From: Lachnospiraceae bacterium
GTDB lineage: Bacteria > Bacillota > Clostridia > Lachnospirales > Lachnospiraceae
Direction of reading: 5' to 3'
DNA: 64,000 nucleotides
Assembly (NCBI GenBank): GCA_021771695.1
Contig: JAETON010000005.1
Location: 55,776 to 119,775 of the forward strand
Of the stretch, positions 8,101 to 16,004 are shown piece after piece. The notes under the pieces are model-generated. The model worked only from the letters and a program-made list of their open reading frames with translations, made no database searches and had not been told where the DNA came from. Numbering within the stretch: the stretch's first letter is position 1; each line of letters begins with the position of its first letter. A program made the position numbers and the translations under genes.

Positions 8101-9485
8101 TTATATTCCTTTCCATCAGCATCTTTTACAACTACTTCGGCATTATGATCTGCTTTTTCAATATCCAAGTTTACTGTTTCAGCATTGTTTTTTACATACT
8201 GAATCGTAATCGGCTCTGTGGACACAAATTGTGTTGCCTTTTCCACTTCACCTGTAGAAGATTTTACAGAAATTTTGTTCAGTATTGGTGTCTTAGTATC
8301 TTTTAATTCTGTATAATATGTATTTTGGAATGTCATCTCTCCATTCCAGTTTAACAATCCAAGATATCCTTCCGTCAAAACAGTACTTTGTCCTTTATCA
8401 TCTTTCTGAAGTGTATAGTCTCCGGTACTGGCTACTAAAACATCATTGACGTAATAAGAAATCCATGCATCACAAGCAACTACCTTTAATGTATAAGTTT
8501 CATTATTTGTTGCTTTGATTTCCTTTTCATCAATTAAATTGTAAACACCATCTTTCTGCCAGCGCCAGAATTTGCATTTATGAGAAGATGCATCTAAATT
8601 CACCGCATATGACTCTTCATTCTTTGAATTGCTATTTGCACGAAATACTAATGCCGCTGCACCTTCATTTTTCTTAAATGTCACATCTGTGGAATATACA
8701 AAATTAGCGGCTTTTGTTTCACTTAAAGCAAAACAATCTCCTTTGCCTATTGCATTACTATACAAACCTTCTTTTGTTTTTTTCCATTCCCCGGATGACA
8801 TACCTAAATTCAAATTATTCAAATTCGTTTCAAAGTTTTGTTTTTCTGTGTCATCTGGAGTGGTTTCAGAAGCAATATCCTGAATGTCAATATTTGAGAC
8901 TGTCATTGTTTCATTAAAGCTGATAAAACCAATATTTCCATTTGCTTTATCTGACAAATTTACATTTTCAAAAGCCATTGTATCATTTATCTTTACATTT
9001 GCTTTTCCGCTTTTTACAGTTATTTCAAATGTATACTGATCTTTTTCCTTAAGATTGGTTTCAATATGTTTATTTCCAATCTCATTGACACCACTAGAAG
9101 TGAATTCAAACACTCGAACTTCTCCACTATCAGGTGTAACATTTGCTACAATTGATCCCTCTTTTGGCTTCTTTGCATCCCTTGCACCTAAAACAACTCC
9201 AACTGCTCCTGTTTCACTGCCTTGTGTTAATGTCGCTTTTACAGAGTAATTATCCGGCTTTTGAATATCTGTGATTCCAAAACTGTCACCGTCACCTGAT
9301 AACTTAATTCCTGTATCCGTTTCCTCTCCAGCCACTCCATCGTCTCTGAAAAAACTCCATTTTATGGCTTGTTGTGTCTGTTCTTGTGCATACACAGACA
9401 CGGTTGGATACGATGGGAATACGGTTGTCCCTGTTACTGCACCTGCCATAGCAAGCGCCAAAAGCTTAATTCCAACTTTTTTCAT
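5157..9485 (-). CDS. Secreted multidomain GH32 fructanase (levanase/inulinase type)
   Basis: This 1442-residue exoenzyme begins with a signal peptide (about residues 1-34). Two concanavalin-like domains follow (about 43-203 and 215-395), then a beta-sandwich (about 400-500) and the GH32 five-bladed propeller plus C-terminal sandwich (about 505-980). The three GH32 catalytic acids are visible: nucleophile D527 in WANDPNG, D651 in the RDP triad and acid/base E693 in TECPDLY. Downstream are a Big2-like domain (about 1000-1085), a third LamG-like domain (about 1100-1235), an InlB/Listeria-Bacteroides repeat (about 1270-1340, GYVFAGWTYNGKVV) and a fibronectin-like tail ending KTVKAY. No LPXTG motif is seen. 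It should hydrolyse beta-fructans outside the cell to fructose for the PTS encoded just upstream. Levan versus inulin preference cannot be read from the sequence. Confidence 0.93.
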   Translation of the reverse strand: MKKVGIKLLALAMAGAVTGTTVFPSYPTVSVYAQEQTQQAIKWSFFRDDGVAGEETDTGIKLSGDGDSFGITDIQKPDNYSVKATLTQGSETGAVGVVLGARDAKKPKEGSIVANVTPDSGEVRVFEFTSSGVNEIGNKHIETNLKEKDQYTFEITVKSGKANVKINDTMAFENVNLSDKANGNIGFISFNETMTVSNIDIQDIASETTPDDTEKQNFETNLNNLNLGMSSGEWKKTKEGLYSNAIGKGDCFALSETKAANFVYSTDVTFKKNEGAAALVFRANSNSKNEESYAVNLDASSHKCKFWRWQKDGVYNLIDEKEIKATNNETYTLKVVACDAWISYYVNDVLVASTGDYTLQKDDKGQSTVLTEGYLGLLNWNGEMTFQNTYYTELKDTKTPILNKISVKSSTGEVEKATQFVSTEPITIQYVKNNAETVNLDIEKADHNAEVVVKDADGKEYKDGQNIPVKVGKNYITVTSTVQGENHQSAALTYRVNVHRRDKDEIYYNEPYRGQYHYSVKDGWANDPNGLVKYKGTYHMFYQFYDDTKWGPMHWAHATSTDLLHWDEQPIALYPDANGAMFSGCIVADENNDSGFFENGKGGLVALITADGNGQRIKLAYSTDEGQTWTKSNEIAADWKDDELKNRDFRDPKVFRWEGKWFMVVAGGPLRIYSSENLKTWKCESAYADLHTECPDLYPIKTDEGIKWVLSRGGRYYKVGDFKEVEGKWKFVADKDYENKDGVMNFGRDSYAAMTYYEKDFGTSQSPDIPEIVELNWMNTWDDYCNLVADKVGQNFNGTFNLNLKLGLAKEDGKYVLTQTPISAYEELRDEDNKITINQSISENNEVLKDFANDTYEIVAKFTPSKGTKKVGFRLRSNQKGTEYTDVIYDIEKGKLSIDRSKSGVKISGKFAEINSQEVTKNEDGTIDLHVYVDKSSVEVFTKGDTVTGANQIFPTPTSLGASVIVEGDPVEADMTIYPMKSIWKDKKPVTKPQSVGSMQSADQSMYVGDALTLSAYVLPISVDQGVNWNITSGKDIVNLKEEDGNAVLQALKTGEAVITAASKADSSKSKTFTVKVKKNNFKTNIKQFVNVNGDWDIDDEVLADSNTSSNDFYMSADKVVKEKSTMETDMSFAKGLINLFFASAQTDPFAQDGAYAIQFAPDSKEVRLFRFGKDTIATGQMSASISDDQYHHIKIEKTSDSVTVYVDNEKCLTHKFDKVEDFYNQGYAGVGLWDGAVNFKNFYVDKQNTTEPEDPVKPVDPIEKPKAVTVTLKGKGGKVVATIKNAKAGTKLPAWSKTKFKAAGKKGYVFAGWTYNGKVVTKMPSVNKNITLTAKFTKLSVGKAKVLKVKGKSGKGIGFVAVSEKYTKKDGSRRGFRFRYSTRKSMKNAKYKTTGLAKNTYTKTGLKKGKKYYVQVRYYYYDSTNQKVYGAYSKVKTVKAY

Positions 9486-9526
9486 ATTTTCTCCTTTCTT
9501 ACAAGAATTTTACATATTTATTTTTA

Positions 9527-9561
9527 CGAAAAGGGACGACTTTTGATCAGCCGTCCCTCTT
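9527..9561 (-). terminator. Hairpin between the PTS genes and the GH32 gene
   Basis: Minus strand AGGGACG...CGTCCCT followed by TTTTCG forms a 7-bp stem in the 105-base gap. It may be a partial terminator or processing site that uncouples expression of the enzyme from the PTS genes. Confidence 0.55.
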
Positions 9562-9590
9562 ATGTCAAATGTCGAATCAACTTGCAGTAT

Positions 9591-9875
9591 TTATTTCCCT
9601 ACCAACTGTATAATCTTTTCAACATTTGCTTTTCCATTTTTAAAAGCAAGCCCTATGACTACACACAATACAATACATATAACAATCAAAATAACACTAA
9701 TAACACCAATAATGTTATATGCAAGTCCTTCCTGCAGTTTCAACGCCCAATAAGCAATAACAACACCTACAGAAGATAAAATAATCAAATTACGAATCCA
9801 CTTTTTCAAGTTATCTAACATTTTCGTCTGATATTCAATTTCTTTTAATTGCTGTTGTTTTGTTTGTGCCGTCAT
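9591..9875 (-). CDS. Small two-helix membrane protein of the PTS operon
   Basis: The 94-residue product starts MTAQTKQQQLKEIEYQTKM, has a polar, probably coiled N-terminus (about residues 1-25) and two hydrophobic segments (about 27-45 and 52-76), then a short basic tail. I do not recognise the family. It sits 18 bases after the EIID stop and before the GH32 gene, so it is part of the fructan PTS operon. Its position recalls the small extra gene levX at the end of the streptococcal levDEFGX operon, but I see no basis for homology. It may help assemble or regulate the EIIC/EIID membrane complex (inference only). Confidence 0.75.
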   Translation of the reverse strand: MTAQTKQQQLKEIEYQTKMLDNLKKWIRNLIILSSVGVVIAYWALKLQEGLAYNIIGVISVILIVICIVLCVVIGLAFKNGKANVEKIIQLVGK

Positions 9876-9893
9876 AATACACTCCTTTTCTTC

Positions 9894-10730
9894 TTAGTAT
9901 TTTAATCCCGGATTGAAGAATCCAACTAATACGCCGACAAATGCGATTACTACTAAAACTAACATTGTAACAACTGGAGAAACTTTTTTCTTAGCCATTA
10001 GCCACCAGCAGAAGATAACAAATGCTGCAGTTAAACATCCTGGATATACAGAATCTAACTGATTCTGAAGATTTAAGAATTCTTTTCCAGCATCATTTAC
10101 TAAATGGAAAGATGTCTTTACAGATACCCATGTTGCTGCTACTGAACCAACAACCATTGTACCAAGCATTACGATAGATTCACGTATAGCCGTGGCCTGC
10201 TCACCAACCAAAAAGTCTACAGCTTTACCACCAAGTTCATATCCTTTTTTGTATAAGAACTTCATTCCAAATGTAATAATCAGATTCCAAGCAACGATAT
10301 AGAAAATAGGTCCTGCAATAGATCCACCGCTGGATAATCCCAATGCGATACCAAGTAAAATAGGAATCAATGTTCCAACTACCAAAGAATCACCGATACC
10401 AGCAATTGGTCCCATCAGACCTGCACGGATACCATTGATTGCTTCTCCATCAATATCTTCATTTCCATTTGCTTTTGCTTCTTCCAAACCAGCTGTAATA
10501 CCTACGATCATTGCACCAACCTGAGGTTCTGTATTGAAGAAAGCTGTATATGTATCCATTGCTTCTTTCTGTTCTTCTTTTGTATCATATAATTCTTCAA
10601 CCAATGGAAGCATTGCACATAAGTATCCAAAGGTCTGCATATGTTCCTGAGAGAAACATGTTAAGTTTCCATAATACCAGTTACGAAATGATTTATTTAA
10701 CGCTTTTTTAGAAAGCTTTTTCTCTGCCAT
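9894..10730 (-). CDS. PTS mannose/fructose/sorbose family transporter subunit IID
   Basis: I choose the ATG at 10730 (MAEKKLSKKALNKSF), one base past the EIIC stop, with GAGGAGG inside the EIIC tail as ribosome binding site; the 13 extra codons of the ORF track overlap EIIC. The 278-residue protein has the EIID start region SFRNWYYGNLTCFSQEHMQTFGY and GLMGPIAGIGDSLVVGTL, and C-terminal membrane helices. With EIIC it forms the mannose-family sugar channel; it should carry fructose or a related hexose released by the GH32 enzyme. By order it is the LevG counterpart. Confidence 0.94.
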   Translation of the reverse strand: MAEKKLSKKALNKSFRNWYYGNLTCFSQEHMQTFGYLCAMLPLVEELYDTKEEQKEAMDTYTAFFNTEPQVGAMIVGITAGLEEAKANGNEDIDGEAINGIRAGLMGPIAGIGDSLVVGTLIPILLGIALGLSSGGSIAGPIFYIVAWNLIITFGMKFLYKKGYELGGKAVDFLVGEQATAIRESIVMLGTMVVGSVAATWVSVKTSFHLVNDAGKEFLNLQNQLDSVYPGCLTAAFVIFCWWLMAKKKVSPVVTMLVLVVIAFVGVLVGFFNPGLKY

Positions 10731-10731
10731 A

Positions 10732-11586
10732 TTAGATATCCTCCTCGTCATCATCATCAAGGGAACCACCGGAAGCTAATGCTGCCTCTTTTGCTTTGAT
10801 TCCAACCATTTTCAAGTTGTAATAGATAATTGCGAACATTCCTGCTACAACAGTAACAGATACTAAGTTTAATCCCATACCTGCTGCTAATGTAAATCCA
10901 AAGAAAAATGGAACAAAATCAGCCGCTTTATCTACTACCTGTTTTAACAAGATTGCAATTCCGACACAAGGTAACATACTACCTACAGTAAATAAAGTCT
11001 TCATTGCGATTCCGTCCATTGGAAGAGTTGTTTTAATTGTTTCAACAACCGGAACTCCTAATTTACACATAACAACTGCCGGAATAAAACTACAAATAAT
11101 ATGTGAAATCCAAGGCAGCACCATATCTACTGCATAAAGTTTCTTAAAATCTCCTTTTTCAACGGCTTTCCATCCAACATGCTGCCATACAAGGTTGATC
11201 GTTGCTGTTCCATAGAATAATACAGTTCCCAATGTACCTACCATAGCACCAAAAGATGTTGCCATTCCAATTCCTTTTGCAGATGCAGGATCTAATCCAT
11301 AAGAGTTAATTGCCAGCATTGCAAGAGGAATACCAATGTAAGATACGGCACGAACATCGGCAGAAACTGTTCCACCTGGTGTTACCAACGCAATGTATAC
11401 AACCTGCATTGCTGCACCAACTAAAATTCCGGACTGAACGTCCCCTAAAACAATACCACATACAAGACCTGCAACTAACGGCCGTCCTAATGTATAGTTA
11501 CCAATTGTCGTACCACCCATACCCGGCATACTTGATAAGCAGGCAAAGATACCTAAAATAATTGCTTGTAGCCAACTAATTGTCAT
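10732..11586 (-). CDS. PTS mannose/fructose/sorbose family transporter subunit IIC
   Basis: The 284-residue polytopic protein starts MTISWLQAIILGIFACLSSMPGMGG and carries LVAGLVCGIVLGDVQSGILVGA and TPGGTVSADVRAVSY, typical of EIIC of the mannose-sorbose family (LevF/ManY). GGAGGATAAAATATT precedes the ATG. The C-terminus is an unusual acidic tail, LDDDDEEDI, and the codons of this tail contain the GAGGAGG that serves as ribosome binding site for EIID. It is part of the EIIA-EIIB-EIIC-EIID operon. Confidence 0.95.
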   Translation of the reverse strand: MTISWLQAIILGIFACLSSMPGMGGTTIGNYTLGRPLVAGLVCGIVLGDVQSGILVGAAMQVVYIALVTPGGTVSADVRAVSYIGIPLAMLAINSYGLDPASAKGIGMATSFGAMVGTLGTVLFYGTATINLVWQHVGWKAVEKGDFKKLYAVDMVLPWISHIICSFIPAVVMCKLGVPVVETIKTTLPMDGIAMKTLFTVGSMLPCVGIAILLKQVVDKAADFVPFFFGFTLAAGMGLNLVSVTVVAGMFAIIYYNLKMVGIKAKEAALASGGSLDDDDEEDI

Positions 11587-11608
11587 AATATTTTATCCTC
11601 CTTAATAT

Positions 11609-12106
11609 TTAGTTAAAACCAAACTGTCCTCTGAATTTTTCCCATTTACCAATGGATGCTTCTTTAATTAAAGCAAATTCTATTTCATATCCAGCTTTAT
11701 AAATAGCCTCTAAAGCTTCTGCCTCTTCCTGTGTAATAGACTGGTTATTTCCAAGTTTAACAGCTCCCGGGCGGTCATTACATGGCCCGATAATTACTTT
11801 CTTTATATCACTTGGAACAAATCCATCATCTACAAGAATCTTTTTCATCTGAATAGGATCCTTTGTAATCAGGAAATACTGGTCTTTACTGTCTAATACT
11901 TTCTGGCATTTTTTCTTCCATGCTTCATAAGTCCATACAAATGTCTTTTTCGTGCTGGCACTCTTATAAGCCATTTTTAACGCATCTGTTTTCGCAGCTT
12001 TATCGTTCACCGCAATTAATCCGTCACAAGGATACTCTAAAGACCATCTTGTTACTGTCTGTCCATGAATCATTCGATCATCCACTCTCAAAAATGAAAT
12101 TGACAT
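11609..12106 (-). CDS. PTS mannose/fructose/sorbose family subunit IIB
   Basis: The 165-residue cytoplasmic protein starts MSISFLRVDDRMIHGQTVTRW. The DDRMIHGQ motif carries the phosphorylated histidine (H15) of mannose-family EIIB, which passes phosphate from EIIA to the incoming sugar. Length and order (after EIIA, before EIIC) are those of LevE-type subunits. It starts 13 bases after the EIIA stop with GGAGGAAAAATT as ribosome binding site. Confidence 0.95.
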   Translation of the reverse strand: MSISFLRVDDRMIHGQTVTRWSLEYPCDGLIAVNDKAAKTDALKMAYKSASTKKTFVWTYEAWKKKCQKVLDSKDQYFLITKDPIQMKKILVDDGFVPSDIKKVIIGPCNDRPGAVKLGNNQSITQEEAEALEAIYKAGYEIEFALIKEASIGKWEKFRGQFGFN

Positions 12107-12118
12107 AATTTTTCCTCC

Positions 12119-12553
12119 TTAAATGTCATCGTCATCATCATCGTCCTGAGATTCCAGAACAAATTCTTTAATTGCATCTTTTGCCTCGTTCATTAGACTT
12201 TCTCTAAGCATGTCTGTATCTACTCCGTCTTTCATCAAAGTAGCAGTTAATGCCATTGCAAGATTCATTCCGCCGAAAATAATAGTATTTCCAATCAAGC
12301 CCTTATTAGAAATCTGCTCAATGGCATTGGTTAACGGTGAACCGCCGATAATGTCTCCAAGAAGGATGATTTCATCATCTTCTTTTATGCAGCTGATTGC
12401 ATCTGCCACTTTACCCGCAAATTCATCTGCACCCATCCCGTCTTCCAGTCCAACACTGATTACATCTTCTCTTTCTCCTCCTGCAAGCATTGCCAATACG
12501 CTTTTCAGGCCGGGAGCAAATGTGCCGTGACTTACTAAGACTACATATTTCAT
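12119..12553 (-). CDS. PTS mannose/fructose family subunit IIA
   Basis: The 144-residue protein starts MKYVVLVSHGTFAPGLKSVL; H9 in the SHG motif is the phosphorylation site taken from HPr. LLGDIIGGSPLTNA is the second conserved stretch of mannose-family EIIA. It is a separate subunit, not fused to EIIB, as in LevD. The C-terminus is a run of aspartates (SQDDDDDDDI), longer than usual, echoed in EIIC. It is the first PTS gene, lying about 60 bases after a strong terminator hairpin, so it probably has its own promoter, activated by the adjacent two-component system. Confidence 0.94.
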   Translation of the reverse strand: MKYVVLVSHGTFAPGLKSVLAMLAGGEREDVISVGLEDGMGADEFAGKVADAISCIKEDDEIILLGDIIGGSPLTNAIEQISNKGLIGNTIIFGGMNLAMALTATLMKDGVDTDMLRESLMNEAKDAIKEFVLESQDDDDDDDI

Positions 12554-12611
12554 TTCCTTCTCCTTTCTTTTTCTAATCTCTTATTGACAAATTTATCTTA
12601 TCAATTACGCA

Positions 12612-12657
12612 AAAAAAGAGCATCTGTAAATTGTCATCAATTCCAATTTACAAATGC
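12612..12657 (-). terminator. Strong terminator between sensor genes and PTS operon
   Basis: Minus strand GCATTTGTAAATTG and CAATTTACAGATGC form a 14-bp stem with one G-U pair and a 10-base loop, followed by TCTTTTTTT. It separates the sensor transcript from the PTS transcript, or makes expression of the latter depend on a downstream promoter or antitermination. Confidence 0.85.
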
Positions 12658-12668
12658 CACTTTTTCAT

Positions 12669-12682
12669 ATGACAAATGTCAT
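12669..12682. promoter_or_regulatory. Inverted repeat overlapping the SBP stop codon region
   Basis: ATGACAAATGTCAT is an ATGACA/TGTCAT inverted repeat with a 2-base centre, just before the terminator hairpin. It could be a binding site for the NarL-type regulator, but it lies upstream of the terminator, so this is only a suggestion. Confidence 0.3.
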
Positions 12683-12683
12683 T

Positions 12684-14000
12684 TTATTCATTCAACATAT
12701 GATCTACGGTTCTTTTTACTTTTAAAATATCCTCATCAAAATCTTCATCTTTTAACATAATCTGATTCATTTCACTGTCAATATATTGCAGAACTGTATT
12801 ATACCCCCGGAACTTTGGCATGACTCCTGCTTGCTTCATAACATCATCCAGAAGTTTCACCTGTACTCCGATATCTTTCCCCATATCCTTCTCCAGAATC
12901 TTTTCTGCTGTCTTTGAATTCGTCACAGATTTTAATACAGAAACACCATGAGAATAAGAAAACAATTTTTGCTGTGTTTCCTTTTCATAAGATAATTTCT
13001 TTAAAAATTCCCATGCCAGCTGGCTGTGCTTCGTCCGATTACTAATTCCTATTAATAAATGATCTACATTTGACTGATTCTCTCCATCCAATCCTGCTGG
13101 AAGCCGAATACAATCCCACTCAAATTCAAAATATTTATTAATTCTCCACGGATACGGTTTATATGCACGAAACTCCGAAAATTTCATCGGGCAAAATGCA
13201 ATTTTACCAGTATCAAAATCATTGGATGTAGGAATTTGATATCCCGAAAGCTGATGTATTTTTTTTGCAAACAAAACCGCATTTTGTACAGATTCTCCAG
13301 TTAAATTACAAACTGTTCCATTTTTATTAAATAAACCGCCTCCGTTGCTGTATACTGCATCCTCCCAGTCATAATTATATACTCCAAATTGATCTGTTTT
13401 TCCATCACCATCTGTGTCTTTGGTAACCTGTTTGCAGATTATATAAAAATCATTCCATGTCCATTGATTATTTGGAACTTTGATTCCTTCCTTTTTTAAA
13501 AGTGTCTTATTCACAAACATTAAGGTTGGAACACTTTCATAAGGCAGTGCATACTGACTATCTTCAAACTCGCCTGCCTGAAAACTGCCTTGATAATAAT
13601 CTTCTTTTTGAAATTCTCTATCTTTTAAAATTAAGGAATCCAGATTTTTCAAAACTCCTACCGAAGAAAATGTATTAAAATCTTCTGGCAGCACCATAAA
13701 TACATCCGGCACTTCTCCCTTTAATGCTTTCTCTGAAATCCATTCCGAATAATCATCCTTCAAAATGCCACTGTCATATTTTATTTCCACATTCGGATGT
13801 TCTTTTTCAAATTCTGCAATCGTCTCATCAATAATTTTATAACAATCATCATCCGGAACATCCCATTGATTTCCTGCAAACATTCCAAATGTTAACACTG
13901 TTTTTTTCTCTTTTGGATTCACCACCAAAGCAATTGCAAAAATACTTAAAATTAATCCAACTGCAACCAGCCGTTTCCACCAGACTGCCATTTTACCCAT
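12684..14000 (-). CDS. Extracellular solute-binding protein (family 1, sensor-associated)
   Basis: This 438-residue protein has an N-terminal membrane anchor (about residues 9-26, VAVGLILSIFAIALVV) without a clear lipobox cysteine, then a family-1 ABC-type binding fold (LTFGMFAGNQWDVPDD, PDVFMVLPEDFNTFSSVG, WTWNDFYIICKQVTKDTDGDGKTDQFGVY). It begins 3 bases after the response-regulator stop, behind AGGAGAAAATAGGCG. No ABC permease is encoded nearby, so it is more likely a sugar-sensing partner of the kinase than a transporter part, in the way LevQ and LevT serve the LevS kinase in streptococci. Ligand unknown; fructose or fructo-oligosaccharide is the natural guess from the locus. Confidence 0.85.
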   Translation of the reverse strand: MGKMAVWWKRLVAVGLILSIFAIALVVNPKEKKTVLTFGMFAGNQWDVPDDDCYKIIDETIAEFEKEHPNVEIKYDSGILKDDYSEWISEKALKGEVPDVFMVLPEDFNTFSSVGVLKNLDSLILKDREFQKEDYYQGSFQAGEFEDSQYALPYESVPTLMFVNKTLLKKEGIKVPNNQWTWNDFYIICKQVTKDTDGDGKTDQFGVYNYDWEDAVYSNGGGLFNKNGTVCNLTGESVQNAVLFAKKIHQLSGYQIPTSNDFDTGKIAFCPMKFSEFRAYKPYPWRINKYFEFEWDCIRLPAGLDGENQSNVDHLLIGISNRTKHSQLAWEFLKKLSYEKETQQKLFSYSHGVSVLKSVTNSKTAEKILEKDMGKDIGVQVKLLDDVMKQAGVMPKFRGYNTVLQYIDSEMNQIMLKDEDFDEDILKVKRTVDHMLNE

Positions 14001-14003
14001 CGC

Positions 14004-14672
14004 CTATTTTCTCCTATATTTTCCAGAACCCGATTGAACTTCCCAAATTGCAAGCTGTGTCCTGTCACGCAAATCCAATTTATTTAATATACTGCTTAGG
14101 TAATTCCTAACCGTTCCTTCTGATAAACTTAGTTTCCCGGAAATTTCTTTATTTGACATTCCTCTGCCTACTAATTTGATAATTCCCCACTCAGTGTCTG
14201 TTAATTCTTCTATATTTTTTGCTTCTATCATTACATCATAATTACTTTGTGCCATCTCCGAAAATAACTCTACCACTTTACTGGCTATCTCCGGATTAAT
14301 CATAGCTCCGCCTTTATGTACCGTATGAATTGCTTTTTCCAGTTCATCCATAGATATCCCTTTTAATAGATATCCACTGGCCCCATGCTTTAGGGCACTA
14401 AACACAAACTCATCATCATCAAATGTTGTTAAAATAATAATTTTAATCTGTGGATACATATCCTTGATAATTTTGGTACACTGCACCCCGTCCATTTCCG
14501 GCATCCGGACATCCATTAAAATCACATCTGGTTTTTCCTTCCGAACCAATTTTATAACTTCCATTCCATCTTTGGCAGTTCCAACAACTTCGATTTCTTC
14601 TTTCGTTTCCAGTACAATCTGCAGACTTTGGCGGATCAATTCCTGATCATCTGCTATTATCACTTTAATCAT
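14004..14672 (-). CDS. NarL/LuxR-family response regulator
   Basis: The start at 14672 gives MIKVIIADDQELIRQSLQIV (222 residues) and overlaps the kinase stop by 8 bases, with GGGGTG as ribosome binding site; the longer ORF-track start reaches 68 bases into the kinase gene. The receiver domain has the acidic pocket DD at 8-9, phosphoacceptor D54 in ILMDVRMPEMDG, and conserved K in YLLKG. The C-terminal LuxR-type HTH reads LVGRGMSNKEISGKLSLSEGTVRNYLSSILNKL. It is the partner of the upstream HisKA_3 kinase and the likely activator of the fructan PTS-GH32 operon. Confidence 0.94.
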   Translation of the reverse strand: MIKVIIADDQELIRQSLQIVLETKEEIEVVGTAKDGMEVIKLVRKEKPDVILMDVRMPEMDGVQCTKIIKDMYPQIKIIILTTFDDDEFVFSALKHGASGYLLKGISMDELEKAIHTVHKGGAMINPEIASKVVELFSEMAQSNYDVMIEAKNIEELTDTEWGIIKLVGRGMSNKEISGKLSLSEGTVRNYLSSILNKLDLRDRTQLAIWEVQSGSGKYRRK

Positions 14673-15990
14673 AATTTTCACCCCATCGTATTGGTATCTT
14701 GGCAATAATTTGGAATCCATTATTTCCATCATAAGTTACATTTCCATTCAACATTTTAATTCGTTCCTCAATATGAATCAATCCAAATCCTGAATGTATT
14801 TCCTTACATCCACAGCCATTATCTTCTATTTTCAGAATCAGCCACTTATTTTCTTTTCTTATATTTACATCAATCTTGGAGGCCTTTCCATGCCGGATGG
14901 CATTAGTAATCCCTTCCTGTACCACTCGGTAAATCATATCTTCCTCATCTGCATTAAACTTCAACGTTGGTGCATGACACTCATAACAAATAAAAACATC
15001 TGATACTTTCATCGTATCTTCCATTAATTTTTCTAATGCTCCCTCTAAATTTGAATGTTCCAAAGCATCCGGACGCAGCTTGTTTACAGATCTCCGAATG
15101 TCTTTTATTCCTTGTCTTGCAACTTGAGAAATCGTACCCAACTGTTTCTTTGTTTCCTCCACCGAATAATCAATCAACGCAATGCAAGCGTCTATTCCCG
15201 CTGAAAGTCCTGTCATTGTATGTCCCAGTGTGTCGTGAATCTCTCTTGCAATTCTGTTTCGTTCTTTTGTCTCTCCCATTTTTTCCTGCATCTCTGCATA
15301 ATCCTGCAGCTGTGCATTCATTTCTTTCAATTTTGCATTGGCTGTCTGCAATTGAATATTCAACAAAGCTATCCTTGCATTTTCCTTCATCTGATTCTTC
15401 ATCAAAATAATCATATAGGTGATAAACACTATAATGTTGATTGAAACTAAAATATTCTTAGCTCCGATTAAAAGCGTGCTGACTTTCGTATTATATACAT
15501 TTAAAAATTCTTGAAATGAAACAACTTTTGTACTCATAGATATGATATGATAATCTGCAAAAATATAAATTCCTCCCATGATAATAAGAAACAATGTACG
15601 ATTGTGTTTATCTCGAATTGAAGTTACAATATCTGCAATTACAAGCAGAATAATTCCATTATAACTAATATATAAACATCGAATAATCACAAGACATAAC
15701 AAAATTTCCAAACCATAAATTGTTGCAGATACAAACCATTTTTGACGTTCCTTTTTGCGGACTTCAATAATATACAACAGCAAAAAAAATGCGATAAATA
15801 CTATAACAGCCGCTCTTACAGGTTCCATCGGAATGTATGTAATATTTTCTAAAAAATCCCTTGCGGCAAAACTTTGATTAATATGTTTCGTTGTACAACA
15901 AATAACAGTACAAAAAAATACTAAAATTAAAAGATTCACAATACTCATAAATATTTTCAAATAGTATAAATTACGATTTGTCTTGTTCAT
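14665..15990 (-). CDS. Membrane sensor histidine kinase (HisKA_3 type)
   Basis: Starting at MNKTNRNLYYLKIF (AAGGGGAAGT before the ATG) the protein has 441 residues. About six hydrophobic segments fill residues 12-197, followed by a coiled stretch (LNIQLQTANAKLKEMNAQLQD), the dimerisation/phosphoacceptor helix with H252 in RNRIAREIHDTLGHTMTG, and a HATPase domain (N box VVQEGITNAIRHG, G boxes IEDNGCGCKEIHSGFGL). There is only a short extracytoplasmic part, so the sugar signal may reach it through the flanking anchored binding proteins. It is translationally coupled with the response regulator. Confidence 0.93.
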   Translation of the reverse strand: MNKTNRNLYYLKIFMSIVNLLILVFFCTVICCTTKHINQSFAARDFLENITYIPMEPVRAAVIVFIAFFLLLYIIEVRKKERQKWFVSATIYGLEILLCLVIIRCLYISYNGIILLVIADIVTSIRDKHNRTLFLIIMGGIYIFADYHIISMSTKVVSFQEFLNVYNTKVSTLLIGAKNILVSINIIVFITYMIILMKNQMKENARIALLNIQLQTANAKLKEMNAQLQDYAEMQEKMGETKERNRIAREIHDTLGHTMTGLSAGIDACIALIDYSVEETKKQLGTISQVARQGIKDIRRSVNKLRPDALEHSNLEGALEKLMEDTMKVSDVFICYECHAPTLKFNADEEDMIYRVVQEGITNAIRHGKASKIDVNIRKENKWLILKIEDNGCGCKEIHSGFGLIHIEERIKMLNGNVTYDGNNGFQIIAKIPIRWGENYD

Positions 15991-16004
15991 ACTTCCCCTT
16001 TTCA

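Noticed and set aside
9369-9779. Plus-strand 136-residue ORF across the start of the GH32 gene
   Set aside because: It lies antisense to the signal-peptide region and the 94-residue gene, with low-complexity Asn/Thr runs typical of a shadow frame.
12635-12684. Possible sigma-54 promoter before the fructan PTS (TGGCATTTGTAAATTGG), suggested by the sigma-54 lev operon of B. subtilis
   Set aside because: The GG and GC elements do not have the required 10-base spacing, the sequence belongs to a terminator stem, and no LevR-type sigma-54 activator is encoded nearby.
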